From CAYLPJ01 sp964385465 (lineage in GTDB: Bacteria; Planctomycetota; Phycisphaerae; SM23-33), in contig CAYLPJ010000017.1 of NCBI GenBank assembly GCA_964385465.1, forward strand, positions 41,088 to 105,087: a DNA stretch of 64,000 bases. The letters are read 5' to 3'. Position 1 is the first letter of the stretch. Each line of letters begins with the position of its first letter. The notes beneath the pieces are model-generated. The model was not told the origin of the DNA and searched no databases. It saw only the letters and a program-made list of their open reading frames with translations. This document shows positions 37,988 to 46,994 of the stretch, one piece after another. A program made the position numbers and the translations under genes.

Positions 37988-40363
37988 ATGCCGCGTACTC
38001 GCTTCCGCCCGCGGCCGGACCTTCGACGGGCCGCGACCGCCCTGGCCGTCCTCGCCGCCGCCGGCAGCGTGCGGGCCGAGGTCACGGTCCGGCGGCTCGC
38101 CCCGGGCGGGGCCGTCCCCGAAACGGCAGGACCGGGGGCGGTCGTGCGGTTCGACATCTCGGCCGTCCCGGCCGGGGCGCAAGTCCACCGGGCGGACCTG
38201 CTGGTTCGCCGCGCCGAGGCGATCACCGGCCGCAGCGACGACGCCCTGGTCCCCGTGACGGTCCGGCCGGTCCTGGCCGGCGGGCGGGGCGGCGGGCCGC
38301 TGGCCCTTCGCCCACCGTGGTACGACCGCCTCGACGCCACCGCCGCCGTCCGGGCCGCGCGGGCAAGGGGCGCCGCGGCGAGCTTCGCCGTCGCCACTTG
38401 TCCGAAGTGGGACTCGGCCGCGACGCGGCTGGACGTGGAGTGGGCCGGACGGCCGCGCGGCGATCTCCCGCGGCAGGTCGCCGGCCTGCGCGTCCTCTCG
38501 CGCAAGGGCGCGGTGTTTCTCGTGTTCGAGGAGATCGACGACCGTTCGACCGAGCCGGCCGTCGCCTGGGGCATCCTCCGCCGGCGGCTGGCCGCCATGG
38601 ATGACCCGCGTGAGGTCCGCTACCGCGTATACCGCCACGGCGAGCGGATCACGGCGGGAAACCTGCACGAGGCCGAGCGGCTGGGCGACGTGCGGCCGAT
38701 GAGCGGCTACAACGCGGCGGGCCGATCGGTGGACGAACTGATCGCGCTGCATCGGCAGCGTGCGGTGGAGGACCTGCCGTTCGCCCGGCGCCTGGCGCGG
38801 ACGGGCGGATTCGATCGGTACGAACCGGACATGCCGGAGATGGACGAACTGCGTATCGGGCGGCTGGCGGTCACCGACGGGCGCCCCCTCCCCCCGCGCA
38901 CGGGGCTGTTCGTGCACTGCATCCCGCCGGGGGCCGGGCCGGGCAAGGCGCACTTCGCCGTGGTCACCGTCGTCGACGGCCTGGCCAACACGCGGGACTT
39001 CTCGCCGGGAAACGCGACGGTCGAGGCGGTCGCCGAGAGGCCGGGGCCGTGCGAGCCGGTGCTCCAGGGCGAGCCGGAGGTGACGGTCTTCTACGACTAC
39101 CCGGGCCGGCGCGAGCGGTACGTCCAATGGGCGGGCCCGCCGCTGGCGAACCTGCCGAACCGTGCCATGAACTGGGGCGTGTTCGTCCCGCGGGACCTGG
39201 CCGACGCGGAGGTCCGCCGGCTGGGCGTGTTCTTCCACGACGAGCGCCGGCGCTACCTCAAGCCGCCGTGGCCCCACCGCCGCGACGCCGTGCTGCTCTC
39301 GCCCCACGACGGGCCCTGGCGGGGCTACGGGTACGGGTACCACGAGGCGCTGGGCACGCTGCGGTCCTTCCGCCACGGGCGCGTGAGGCCGTTTCTGGCA
39401 CGGCGTGTGGATGCCGCCCTGGACTGGGCCGTTCCACGCTTCGGCGCCGACGCCAACACCGTCTTCTGCGGCGGGCGCGGGCACTGGGGAGGCACGGCGG
39501 CGCTCCAGTACGCCCTTCGCCGCCCGGGAAGGATCGCCTGGGTCGCCGTCGAGGACAACCCCGACCCCGACCCCAACCGCACGCCGTACGCCTACAGTCC
39601 CTACGGCCGCGGGGACATCCGCAAGACGCCCCGGCCGAGGATGGACGACGTCTGGGGCAAGCCCGCCTGGGCCCTCCCGGCCGAGAGCGGCCGGAGCATC
39701 TGGGCCGAGCTGGACCTGCCGGCCTACGTCCGGAGGGTCGGCGCCGAGCGGGCCCTGCCGTTCGTCTCCATGGGCGCCGGCTCCCAGCACATGACCTGGA
39801 GCCAGGAAGCCGACCTGATGAAGGCCTTCCTGTGCACGCACAACGCCTTCATGGCGGCCTTCTTCTGGGGCAGCCGCCCGCACCTGCCCCTGCCCGAGAA
39901 CGCCGCCGACGGCCGGCCTGCGTTCGCCCCGCGGCTGGACCGGCCCCTGCTGGCGTGCCGGCCGGTCAAGCACCACCCGAACCCGGGCTTCTTCGCCAAG
40001 CACTTCGAGACGGGGCAGCGCGGCTACGGTGCGGGCTCGCGGCTGAACACCCGTCCGCGGTGGAGCCCGCGGGACGCGGTCGACGGCCCCGAACGCCTGG
40101 AGCTGACGATCTTCTCGTCCCGCCGGGTCAGCTACGCCGGGCGGGTCGTCTGCGAAGTGGTCGTCCGCAACACGCGGCGGTTCCGGCCGAAGCCGGGGAC
40201 GCGCGTGGCCTGGAAGGTACGCCCCGGACGCGGCGGGGGCGCCGGGCAGAGCGGAACCGGCACGGTCGACGAGCGCGGGCGCATCCACCTCGGCGAGGTG
40301 GCGTTCGACCGCCCGGCCAGACTTGTCGTCCGCCCCGTCGGCCCCGGGGAGGCCGGACCATGA
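37988..40363 (+). CDS. Secreted protein with degenerate hydrolase-like domain, paralog 1
   Basis: A 791-residue protein. The ATG at 37988 begins a basic N-region and a hydrophobic stretch ending SVRAEV, a signal peptide. Residues 30-160 are beta-rich (DISAVPAGAQVHRADLLV, like DNRLRE/carbohydrate-binding sandwiches). There follow FN3-like segments (VRYRVYRHGERIT, FAVVTVVDG) and, at about 380-640, an alpha/beta-hydrolase-like section with VFFHDERRR, SPHDGPWRGYGYGYHEALG and NTVFCGGRGHWGGTAALQYA. In that turn His499 stands where the nucleophile Ser of a GHSMGG-type elbow would be. The downstream gene is a full-length paralog and overlaps by ATGA. No enzymatic activity can be claimed; a carbohydrate-related secreted role is inferred. 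Confidence 0.75.
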   Translation: MPRTRFRPRPDLRRAATALAVLAAAGSVRAEVTVRRLAPGGAVPETAGPGAVVRFDISAVPAGAQVHRADLLVRRAEAITGRSDDALVPVTVRPVLAGGRGGGPLALRPPWYDRLDATAAVRAARARGAAASFAVATCPKWDSAATRLDVEWAGRPRGDLPRQVAGLRVLSRKGAVFLVFEEIDDRSTEPAVAWGILRRRLAAMDDPREVRYRVYRHGERITAGNLHEAERLGDVRPMSGYNAAGRSVDELIALHRQRAVEDLPFARRLARTGGFDRYEPDMPEMDELRIGRLAVTDGRPLPPRTGLFVHCIPPGAGPGKAHFAVVTVVDGLANTRDFSPGNATVEAVAERPGPCEPVLQGEPEVTVFYDYPGRRERYVQWAGPPLANLPNRAMNWGVFVPRDLADAEVRRLGVFFHDERRRYLKPPWPHRRDAVLLSPHDGPWRGYGYGYHEALGTLRSFRHGRVRPFLARRVDAALDWAVPRFGADANTVFCGGRGHWGGTAALQYALRRPGRIAWVAVEDNPDPDPNRTPYAYSPYGRGDIRKTPRPRMDDVWGKPAWALPAESGRSIWAELDLPAYVRRVGAERALPFVSMGAGSQHMTWSQEADLMKAFLCTHNAFMAAFFWGSRPHLPLPENAADGRPAFAPRLDRPLLACRPVKHHPNPGFFAKHFETGQRGYGAGSRLNTRPRWSPRDAVDGPERLELTIFSSRRVSYAGRVVCEVVVRNTRRFRPKPGTRVAWKVRPGRGGGAGQSGTGTVDERGRIHLGEVAFDRPARLVVRPVGPGEAGP

Positions 40364-42606
40364 ACGCCCTCGCCCGACCCACCGCACTGGCCGTGATCCT
40401 CCTTGCCGCGCCCCCGACATGGGCGGCCGAGGGCTTCCGGACCACCACGTTCGGCAACGCCGCCGGGTGCGTGCACCGCGGGACGCTGACGGTGGACGGG
40501 GCCCTGCTGCGGTTCGACGTCTCGGCCCTGGCCGGGGCGGACGTTCGGATGGCGCGGCTGCGGGTGCCGCCGGACGGGCACACCCATGGTGCTACGGTCC
40601 GCGTCGTCGCCGTCGGGATCGGCCGGGACGAGCCGCTGGCCCTGCTACCGCCGGACTACGCCGGCTTCGACGCGACCGACGCCGTCGCCGCCTGGGCGGC
40701 CCGCCCGGCGGCCAACCGCGGTCTGCGCGTGGTCGAGGCCGGCGGGGTCCGCTTCGCCGGGGCGGTGCTGGAGGTCTCCACCGTCGGCGAGGTCCCCCGC
40801 CCGATCCGGCCGATCACCCGCCTGCGGGCCGTCCACCGCTCTGGCCAGACGTTCCTGACCTGGGGGGAGATCGCCGACCCCGTGGGCGCCGATGCGCCGA
40901 CCTTCGGCGCGTTCGACGAGGCCGTGCTCACCGCACGCAAGCGGCGGCGCATCGTCTATCGCGTCTACCGCCACGACCGCCCGATCACGCCGGCGGAGCT
41001 CGCCGGCGCCCGGCTCGTTCGCGAGGTGCCCGAGGCCGTCTCCTGCTGGAACCTGCTGGCCGTGCGGAACACCGAGCATCCCAACCAGGGCACGCCGACG
41101 AAGCGCTCGTCGCTGCGCCCCGGGCGGAACCTGGGGGTCGATCACGTCATGACCCGCTACCGCATCGCCCCCGGCGGCGAGCCCCTGCCCCGGGCGACCG
41201 GCCTGGCGGTGGTGACCGCCGCCCGCCCCGGCCGACGGTACTACGCGGTGACCGCCGCGATCGACGGCCGGGAGGCCGTCGCGGCCCTGCCGCCCGGGGC
41301 GAGCCTGGTCGAGCCGGTCGCCGAGGCGCCCGCGACGTTCCCCGCGACGATCCTCCAGGAGACGCGCAGCCGCGAGGGGCGCCGCAAGCCCGCCGGGGAG
41401 GTGGACGTCTACGCCTCCTGGCTGGGCCCGCCCTACCACAACCTGCCGATCGTCTCGCAGACGTTCGTCGTCCGCTGGGCGGACGCCCCGGCCGCCGATC
41501 CGGGCGCCCCCGGGCCGCTGCTGGTCGTGCAGACCACGCACGGCGGCTCGGCCACGGAGGCGGGCAGCCTGGGATGGCACGCGGCGCGGCGGCACGCGGG
41601 CGCGGTGCCCACGGTGGCGCTGACCGAGGGCGGGCTGTGGCAGGGCTTCCACGAGTGCATCGGCACGCTGCGGAGCTACGCCGACGGCGTGGTGCACAAC
41701 TACCCCCAGCGGCGTGTCCTGGCCGCCACGCGGTGGGCCCTGGCCCGGGGCGTGCCGGCCCTGGATCCGAACCGGGCGGTCATCTGGGGGCAGATGGCTC
41801 ACTGGGCCCTGCGCCACGGCGACCTCTACGCCGCGGTGATGTCCAACGGCTACGCCAACCTGAACGTCGGCAAGGAGGCCCAGAAGCACGGCTGGAAGTG
41901 GGGCCCCTACCCCGCCGGGTCCAGGAACGCCGAGGGGGTCGATCAATGGCTCGCCATGAACCTGCCCCGGTGGATCCGCGAGAACCCCACCGTCGAGCTG
42001 CCCTACTGGCTCTGCTGGCCGGCCTACGGGGCCTACCCCAGCCACACCATCGGCGACTTCGGCTTCCTGCCCTGGCCGGAGATGCTCGACGCCATGGCCC
42101 GCACGAAGCGGGCCTTCGCCGCGACGTGGTCCAGCAACGGTCCCGGACCGGCCGGGGCGCTGCGACAACTGGTCACGCGCATCCGGCGGGACCAGTCGCT
42201 GCCCGCGTTCGGGCGCTGCTCGCTGGACCGAAGCCCCGGCGACGGCGACCACCGCGACGCCGAAAAGCGCGGCGGGATAAACCTCTACCAGCTCTGGGAG
42301 CCCGAGACGCTCGTCGAGACACCCGACCGGTGGGAGGTCACGCTGCACCTCCGCGACGACTGCCCGCGGGAGGCCTGCACCACCGACGTCACCCCGAGGC
42401 GGTGCACCGTCTTCGGCGCCGAGCCCGGCCGGACGTTCCGCTGGACCCTCACGCCGACCGGCGCCGACCGGCCAAGCCGGGCCGGCCGGGCCGAGGCCGA
42501 CAGGTGGGGCCTGGTCACCGTCAAGTCCCTGACGCTGACGCGCCGCAAGGCCCGCCTGCGCATCGAGCGAGCCGATGACGGGCAGGAAGGAAGGCCCCGC
42601 CCGTGA
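40360..42606 (+). CDS. Secreted protein with degenerate hydrolase-like domain, paralog 2
   Basis: A 748-residue paralog of the upstream gene, joined by an ATGA overlap. Signal peptide MNALARPTALAVILLAAPPTWAA. The same domain order is visible: N-terminal beta domain, FN3-like (IVYRVYRHDRPITPAEL; YYAVTAAIDGREA), then a hydrolase-like part with LLVVQTTHGGSATEAG, EGGLWQGFHECIGTLRSYADG and AVIWGQMAHWALRHGDLYAAV. As in the partner, a His (481) takes the expected nucleophile position. Cys residues in REACTTDVTPRRC near the C-terminus may form a disulfide. The role is unknown; the pair may act together outside the cytoplasm. Confidence 0.75.
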   Translation: MNALARPTALAVILLAAPPTWAAEGFRTTTFGNAAGCVHRGTLTVDGALLRFDVSALAGADVRMARLRVPPDGHTHGATVRVVAVGIGRDEPLALLPPDYAGFDATDAVAAWAARPAANRGLRVVEAGGVRFAGAVLEVSTVGEVPRPIRPITRLRAVHRSGQTFLTWGEIADPVGADAPTFGAFDEAVLTARKRRRIVYRVYRHDRPITPAELAGARLVREVPEAVSCWNLLAVRNTEHPNQGTPTKRSSLRPGRNLGVDHVMTRYRIAPGGEPLPRATGLAVVTAARPGRRYYAVTAAIDGREAVAALPPGASLVEPVAEAPATFPATILQETRSREGRRKPAGEVDVYASWLGPPYHNLPIVSQTFVVRWADAPAADPGAPGPLLVVQTTHGGSATEAGSLGWHAARRHAGAVPTVALTEGGLWQGFHECIGTLRSYADGVVHNYPQRRVLAATRWALARGVPALDPNRAVIWGQMAHWALRHGDLYAAVMSNGYANLNVGKEAQKHGWKWGPYPAGSRNAEGVDQWLAMNLPRWIRENPTVELPYWLCWPAYGAYPSHTIGDFGFLPWPEMLDAMARTKRAFAATWSSNGPGPAGALRQLVTRIRRDQSLPAFGRCSLDRSPGDGDHRDAEKRGGINLYQLWEPETLVETPDRWEVTLHLRDDCPREACTTDVTPRRCTVFGAEPGRTFRWTLTPTGADRPSRAGRAEADRWGLVTVKSLTLTRRKARLRIERADDGQEGRPRP

Positions 42607-42640
42607 GCGAGGAGGGCACGCTTGCGTACGCCGGCGACGC

Positions 42641-42991
42641 TCAGCCGTCGTCGAACCATTCGTCGTCGGGGTCGAAGGCGGGGACGGCGACGACGAGGAC
42701 GGTCAGCCGACCCACCGCGCGGTGGCGGCAGCCGGGCTTGATCTGCACCACCGAGCCGGGGCGGATGTCGAAGCTCTCGCCGTCGAGCTCCATGCGGCCG
42801 GTACCTTCGAGCACGTAGTACATCTCCGTCAGCCGCTTGTGGTAGTGCAGCTCGGCGTCGGCCTTGACCTCCAGGCGGTGGAAGGTGGCGATGCGGTCGG
42901 GCTCTTCGGCGAACGCCCGCCGGGTGGTCCCGCACGGGCAGGAACGGGCGGGCACGTCGTCGAAATGCGTGATGGTGTAGCGGGGGCTCAT
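42641..42991 (-). CDS. Small cupin-domain protein
   Basis: A 116-residue single-domain cupin. The start at 42991 (MSPRYTITHFDD) is chosen because of AAGGA 6 bases upstream, over an in-frame start at 43033. Cupin motif 1 is ELHYHKRLTEMYYVLEGTGRMELDG (His, His, Glu metal ligands) and motif 2 is PGSVVQIKPGCRHRA. An N-terminal Cys pair (CPCGTTRRAF) is unusual and could bind metal. Such proteins are often isomerases or sugar/oxalate-related enzymes; the substrate is unknown. It converges with the secreted paralog pair and is divergent from hisI. Confidence 0.88.
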   Translation of the reverse strand: MSPRYTITHFDDVPARSCPCGTTRRAFAEEPDRIATFHRLEVKADAELHYHKRLTEMYYVLEGTGRMELDGESFDIRPGSVVQIKPGCRHRAVGRLTVLVVAVPAFDPDDEWFDDG

Positions 42992-43061
42992 GCCCGTCCT
43001 TGTACCACGCCGGAAGCAGGGGGGCCAAGTCAAGACCGAGTGGAAGACCTTCGGCGCCTCA

Positions 43062-43091
43062 TTGACGCTGGCCCCGCGCGGCCGCTACGAT
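43062..43091 (+). promoter_or_regulatory. Sigma70-type promoter upstream of hisI
   Basis: TTGACG (43062-43067), an 18-base spacer and TACGAT (43086-43091), about 40 bases before the hisI start. It may also drive the trkH and trkA genes behind it. Confidence 0.5.
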
Positions 43092-43132
43092 GGGCCGTTT
43101 CCCGAAGCGCCGACGGCGCAGGAGTTCCCGCT

Positions 43133-43531
43133 ATGGACAAGCTGACCGAAGCCATCCAGGGCCTGAAGTTCGACGAGAAGGGGCTGATCCCCGCCGTCAT
43201 CGTCGACGCCGAGAGCAAGCAGGTCCTCATGGTCGCCTACATGAACGAGACCTCGCTGCTGGAGACGGTGCGGACGGGCAAGACGCACTTCTGGTCCCGC
43301 AGCCGGCAGAAGTACTGGATGAAGGGCGAGAGCAGCGGCCACACCCAGGACGTCCGCGCCGTCTACACAGACTGCGACAAGGACACGGTGGTCATCGAGG
43401 CCGTCCAGCACGGCGCCGCCTGCCACGAGGGCTACTTCTCCTGCTTCTACCGCCGGCTGACCGACGACGGCGAGTGGCAGGTCGTCGCCGAGAAGGTCTT
43501 CGACCCCGACAAGGTCTACAAGTCCTCCTGA
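43133..43531 (+). CDS. hisI: Phosphoribosyl-AMP cyclohydrolase
   Basis: A 132-residue stand-alone HisI, third step of histidine biosynthesis (opens the adenine ring of PR-AMP). Seen: VLMVAYMNETSLLETVRTGKTHFWSRSR, the KGESSGHTQ segment, the metal-binding YTDCDKD cluster and AACHEGYFSCFYR with the conserved Cys ligands. Start follows AGGAG with 8 bases spacing. There is no fused HisE domain. The rest of the his pathway is not in this window; the gene sits alone before a potassium transporter. Confidence 0.96.
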   Translation: MDKLTEAIQGLKFDEKGLIPAVIVDAESKQVLMVAYMNETSLLETVRTGKTHFWSRSRQKYWMKGESSGHTQDVRAVYTDCDKDTVVIEAVQHGAACHEGYFSCFYRRLTDDGEWQVVAEKVFDPDKVYKSS

Positions 43532-43571
43532 CGGTGCCGGCGGCGCGGCCGGGCCTCCATCGCGGAGCGCC

Positions 43572-45809
43572 ATGAACCCCAACACCGTGCCATTGCAGAA
43601 GCCCCGCCCCAAGGGCCCCCTGGCGGTGCGGGCGGTCCTGCTGGCGACCGGGACGCTGACAGTGGCGGCCCTGGCGCTGCTGTACGTCCGCCCGGGCCTT
43701 GCCGGGCCGGCGCGGTCGGCGGCGGAGATCGCACACCTGGCCATCGCCGGGCTGCTGATCGTCGACCGCACCGTCCGGCTGCTGCGAAGCACCCACCGCG
43801 GGCTGTTCCTCCGCTCCAACGCCCTCGATTTCGGCCTGCTGGCCGCGGCCACGGCGGCGGTGCTGTTCGGCGCCGTCGCCGATTCGGCTATCGCATCGGG
43901 CATCGGGCTGTACCTTCTCCTGTCGCGAACGTGGCTGCTGGTGCCGCGCGGTCGGCTGCGGCTGGCCCTGAACGTGCTGCTGGCGGCCACGGGGGCCGTG
44001 GCGGTGGCGGCGCTGGTGCTGGAGTACGGCTTCCGCGAGCCGCTGCCGGTGCGGCGCGGCGTGCTGCACGCGGTGGAGACCATCGTGGTCGCGCTGTTCG
44101 TGCTGGACCGCATCGTCCGGCTGGAGTTCGCCCGCGACCGCCGGGCGTACCTTCGCGAGAACTGGGTGGACTTCGCCCTGCTGGCGGTCGCGGCGGCAGT
44201 GGCGGGGGTCGGCGGGAGACTGGTCGGCGACGTCCTCTCCGCCGGGGCGATCTACGTGATCATCACCCAGGCCTACATCCTGGTGACGCTGCTGCTGCGG
44301 GCGGTCAGCGTGAACCTGGATTTCGCCGCCAGCGGGCTGCACCCGACGTGGCTGCTGATCGGCAGCTTCGCGGTGATGTGCCTGGGCGGCTCGGGCCTGC
44401 TGATGCTCCCGGTCGCCACGCCGGAGGGGATGCAGCCGCCGCTGTACTACGACCAGGCGCTGTTCACCGCCACCAGCGCCACGTGCGTGACCGGCCTGAT
44501 CGTCCGCGACACGGCCAGGGAGTTCACGGCGTTCGGCCAGGCGGTGATCCTGGTGCTGATCCAGCTCGGCGGGCTGGGGATCATGCTGTTCGGCACGGTG
44601 CTGGCGATGCTGGTGGGCAAGGGCCTCAGCGTCCGCTCCAGCACGGCGCTGGGGGAGATGATGGGCACCAAAAGGATCGGCCGGCTCGGACGGGCGGCGC
44701 GGTTCGTGGTGGCCATGACACTGGCGATGGAACTCCTCGGCGCGGTGCTGCTGTACCCGATGTTCGCCGCCGACCGCGGCGGGCGGGCCGTCGGGGTCGG
44801 CGAGGCGGTCTGGCACAGCGTGTTCCACAGCGTCTCGGCCTTCTGCAACGCCGGCTTCGCGCTGTACAGCGACAACATGATGGCCGGCGTCGCCGACGGC
44901 TGGGCCGGCCCCCTGCGCGACCGCTGGCAGGTCCTCGGCGTGATGGCCCCGCTGATCGTCCTCGGCGGGCTGGGCTTCCCGGTCCTCCAGGAACTCGGGG
45001 CCTGGTTGCGCCAGGCGGCGCGGCGGGCCTTCCGCAGGGGCCGCCGGGCCCGCGCCGCCGCCCGCCACACGCTGTCGCTGCACTCGAAGATCGTGCTGAC
45101 CGCCACGGCGGCGCTGCTGGTCCTCGGGGCCGGCGGGCTGCTGGTATTCGGCACCGAGCGCGAGCCGCCGGCGCTGGCCCGCCACGAGGCCTTCGGCCCC
45201 GGGCGCGCCGTCCGCGACGACCCCGACCGCTGGGCGAACATGCCGCTGCCCCGGCGGGTGCGGGCGGCGGTGTTCCAGTCGGTCACGGCACGGACGGCGG
45301 GCTTCAACACGATCGACATGGCCGAGGACCTCTCCGACGGCGGGCGGCTGTGGCTGTGCCTGCTGATGTGCATCGGCGGCAGCCCGGCGAGCACGGCCGG
45401 GGGGATGAAGACGGTCACCTTCGCGGTGCTGGTGCTGGCGGCGTGGTCGGTGATCCGCCGCCGCGGGGAGGTGGAGGCCTTCCGGCGGAGCTTCGCCGAC
45501 GTGCTGCTGCGGCGGGTGGTCACGCTGGCGGTGCTCTACGCCGGCCTGGTGGTGGCGGTGACGCTGCTGCTGTGCACGGCCATGCCGGACTGGGAGTTCC
45601 TGGACCTGCTGTTCGAGGCGTGCAGCGCGTGCGGCACGGTGGGGCTGTCGACGGGGGTGACCGGCGAGTTGAACCTCTTCGGGCGGGTGGTGGTCATCGC
45701 GGCGATGTTCGCCGGGCGGCTGGGGCCGCTGACGCTGCTGCTGGCGCTGACCACGCGCCTTCGCCCGGCGGACTACGCGTATCCTTCCGAGAACGTCGTC
45801 ATCGGGTGA
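43572..45809 (+). CDS. trkH: TrkH/KtrB-family potassium transporter with N-terminal extension
   Basis: A 745-residue membrane protein. The four selectivity-filter loops are visible: SATCVTGL, SAFCNAGF, TARTAGFN and CSACGTVGLSTG, each with the filter Gly. Helices before, between and after them fit the TrkH/KtrB fold. About 200 N-terminal residues add four to six extra transmembrane segments (for example VRAVLLATGTLTVAALALL and DFGLLAAATAAVLFGAV), more than KtrB normally has. A regulatory TrkA gene starts 5 bases downstream. It probably mediates Na+- or H+-coupled potassium uptake at the inner membrane. Confidence 0.93.
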   Translation: MNPNTVPLQKPRPKGPLAVRAVLLATGTLTVAALALLYVRPGLAGPARSAAEIAHLAIAGLLIVDRTVRLLRSTHRGLFLRSNALDFGLLAAATAAVLFGAVADSAIASGIGLYLLLSRTWLLVPRGRLRLALNVLLAATGAVAVAALVLEYGFREPLPVRRGVLHAVETIVVALFVLDRIVRLEFARDRRAYLRENWVDFALLAVAAAVAGVGGRLVGDVLSAGAIYVIITQAYILVTLLLRAVSVNLDFAASGLHPTWLLIGSFAVMCLGGSGLLMLPVATPEGMQPPLYYDQALFTATSATCVTGLIVRDTAREFTAFGQAVILVLIQLGGLGIMLFGTVLAMLVGKGLSVRSSTALGEMMGTKRIGRLGRAARFVVAMTLAMELLGAVLLYPMFAADRGGRAVGVGEAVWHSVFHSVSAFCNAGFALYSDNMMAGVADGWAGPLRDRWQVLGVMAPLIVLGGLGFPVLQELGAWLRQAARRAFRRGRRARAAARHTLSLHSKIVLTATAALLVLGAGGLLVFGTEREPPALARHEAFGPGRAVRDDPDRWANMPLPRRVRAAVFQSVTARTAGFNTIDMAEDLSDGGRLWLCLLMCIGGSPASTAGGMKTVTFAVLVLAAWSVIRRRGEVEAFRRSFADVLLRRVVTLAVLYAGLVVAVTLLLCTAMPDWEFLDLLFEACSACGTVGLSTGVTGELNLFGRVVVIAAMFAGRLGPLTLLLALTTRLRPADYAYPSENVVIG

Positions 45810-45814
45810 GAGCC

Positions 45815-46501
45815 ATGGAACGTTTCGCAGTCATCGGGCTGGGGCGGTTCGGGATGCGGCTGGCGCGGTCGCTGGCCGACGCAGGCGCGGAGGTCATCGC
45901 CGTGGACCGCAACCGCGAGTGGGTCCAGGAGGCCAAGGACGACGTCGCCCTGGCCGTCTGCCTCGACGCCACCGACGAGCACGCCCTCCGCAGCCAGGGC
46001 ATCGACAAGGTGGACGTGGCGGTCGTGGGCATCGGCACGAACTTCGAGGACGCCGTGCTCGCAACCGCCACGCTCAAGCAGATCGGCGTGCCCCGCGTGC
46101 TCAGCCGCGCGACCACGACCACCCGCGGGCGCATCCTCACCAGCGTCGGCGCCGACGACATCGTCAACCCCGAGCGCGAGTCCGCCGAGCGATGGTGCAG
46201 CAAGCTCGTCGCCCCCGCCGTGCTCGAGCGGTCCGTCTTCGCCGAGGGCTACAGCCTCGTCCAGGTCGAGGCGCCCCCGAGCTTCCACGGCAAGACGCTC
46301 AAGGCCCTGGCCGTCGGCAGCCGCTATCGCGTGCTGGTCGTGGCGATCCGGCGGACGGTGTCGGAGACCGACGAGGACGGCAAGGAGACGACGCACCCCA
46401 ATGTGGTCCCCGCCCCGGGCCCCGACACCGCGGTCGTCGAGGGCGACATCCTCGTCCTCATCGGCGCCGACGAGGCCATCGAGGCCTTCCCGACCGGGTG
46501 A
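45815..46501 (+). CDS. trkA: TrkA/KtrA-type regulatory subunit of the potassium channel
   Basis: A 228-residue RCK protein. The N-terminal Rossmann motif is FAVIGLGRFGMRLARSL, followed by VIAVDRN (acidic ribose-binding residue) and VVGIGTNFEDAVLAT. The C-terminal TrkA_C domain (residues about 135-228) includes LVQVEAPPSFHGKTLKAL and ends VVEGDILVLIGADEAIEAF. With a single RCK unit and one TrkA_C it resembles KtrA more than the double-size E. coli TrkA. It binds nucleotide and gates the TrkH pore encoded just upstream. Confidence 0.95.
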   Translation: MERFAVIGLGRFGMRLARSLADAGAEVIAVDRNREWVQEAKDDVALAVCLDATDEHALRSQGIDKVDVAVVGIGTNFEDAVLATATLKQIGVPRVLSRATTTTRGRILTSVGADDIVNPERESAERWCSKLVAPAVLERSVFAEGYSLVQVEAPPSFHGKTLKALAVGSRYRVLVVAIRRTVSETDEDGKETTHPNVVPAPGPDTAVVEGDILVLIGADEAIEAFPTG

Positions 46502-46508
46502 AAGCCCC

Positions 46509-46994
46509 CTACCGGGCCGGCTCGCTCTGCTCGGCGTACTCGCGGGGGTCCAGGCCCTGCTCGATCCAGCCGAGCTTGCGGACGCGGCGTTCGTGGCGCC
46601 CGCCCTGGTCGAACTCGGTCGCCAGCCAACTGCTGACGATGCGGCGGATGAGCTCTTCGCCGAGGACGTCGCTGGCCAGGCACAGGACGTTGGCGTTGTT
46701 GTGGCGGCGGGACATCTGGGCGGTGAGCTCGTCGTGGCAGAGCGCGGCGCGGACGCCGTGGACCTTGTTGGCGCAGATGTCCATGCCGATCCCGCTGCCG
46801 CAAATGAGGATGGCGACCTCGGCCTTGCCGTCCGCCACGGATTTCGCCGCCGGCCAGGCCAGGTCAGGGTAGTCGCAGCTCTGGGCGCTGTTGGTGCCCA
46901 TGTCGAGGACCTCGTGCCCCTGCTCGCCGAGCAGGACCGCGACCTTCTCCTTGACCGCGTGCCCTCGATGATCCGCTGCCAGTGCGATCCTCAT
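46509..46994 (-). CDS. rpiB: Ribose-5-phosphate isomerase B
   Basis: A 161-residue RpiB/LacAB-family protein interconverting ribose- and ribulose-5-phosphate. Seen: IALAADHRGHAVKE, CDYPDLAW, the active-site segment ILICGSGIGMDICANKVHGVRAALCHD and SRRHNNANVLCLASDVLG. The ATG overlaps the stop of the fusion gene upstream (ATGA), so it is translated from the same message. Neighbourhood of tsaC-like, arginine-phosphatase-like and rpiB genes is also known from Firmicutes. Confidence 0.96.
   Translation of the reverse strand: MRIALAADHRGHAVKEKVAVLLGEQGHEVLDMGTNSAQSCDYPDLAWPAAKSVADGKAEVAILICGSGIGMDICANKVHGVRAALCHDELTAQMSRRHNNANVLCLASDVLGEELIRRIVSSWLATEFDQGGRHERRVRKLGWIEQGLDPREYAEQSEPAR

Noticed and set aside
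36971..40420. Long upstream extension of the amidase frame
   Set aside because: The real start at 37825 has GGGAGG and the family N-terminus; the extension is antisense to the secreted paralog gene.
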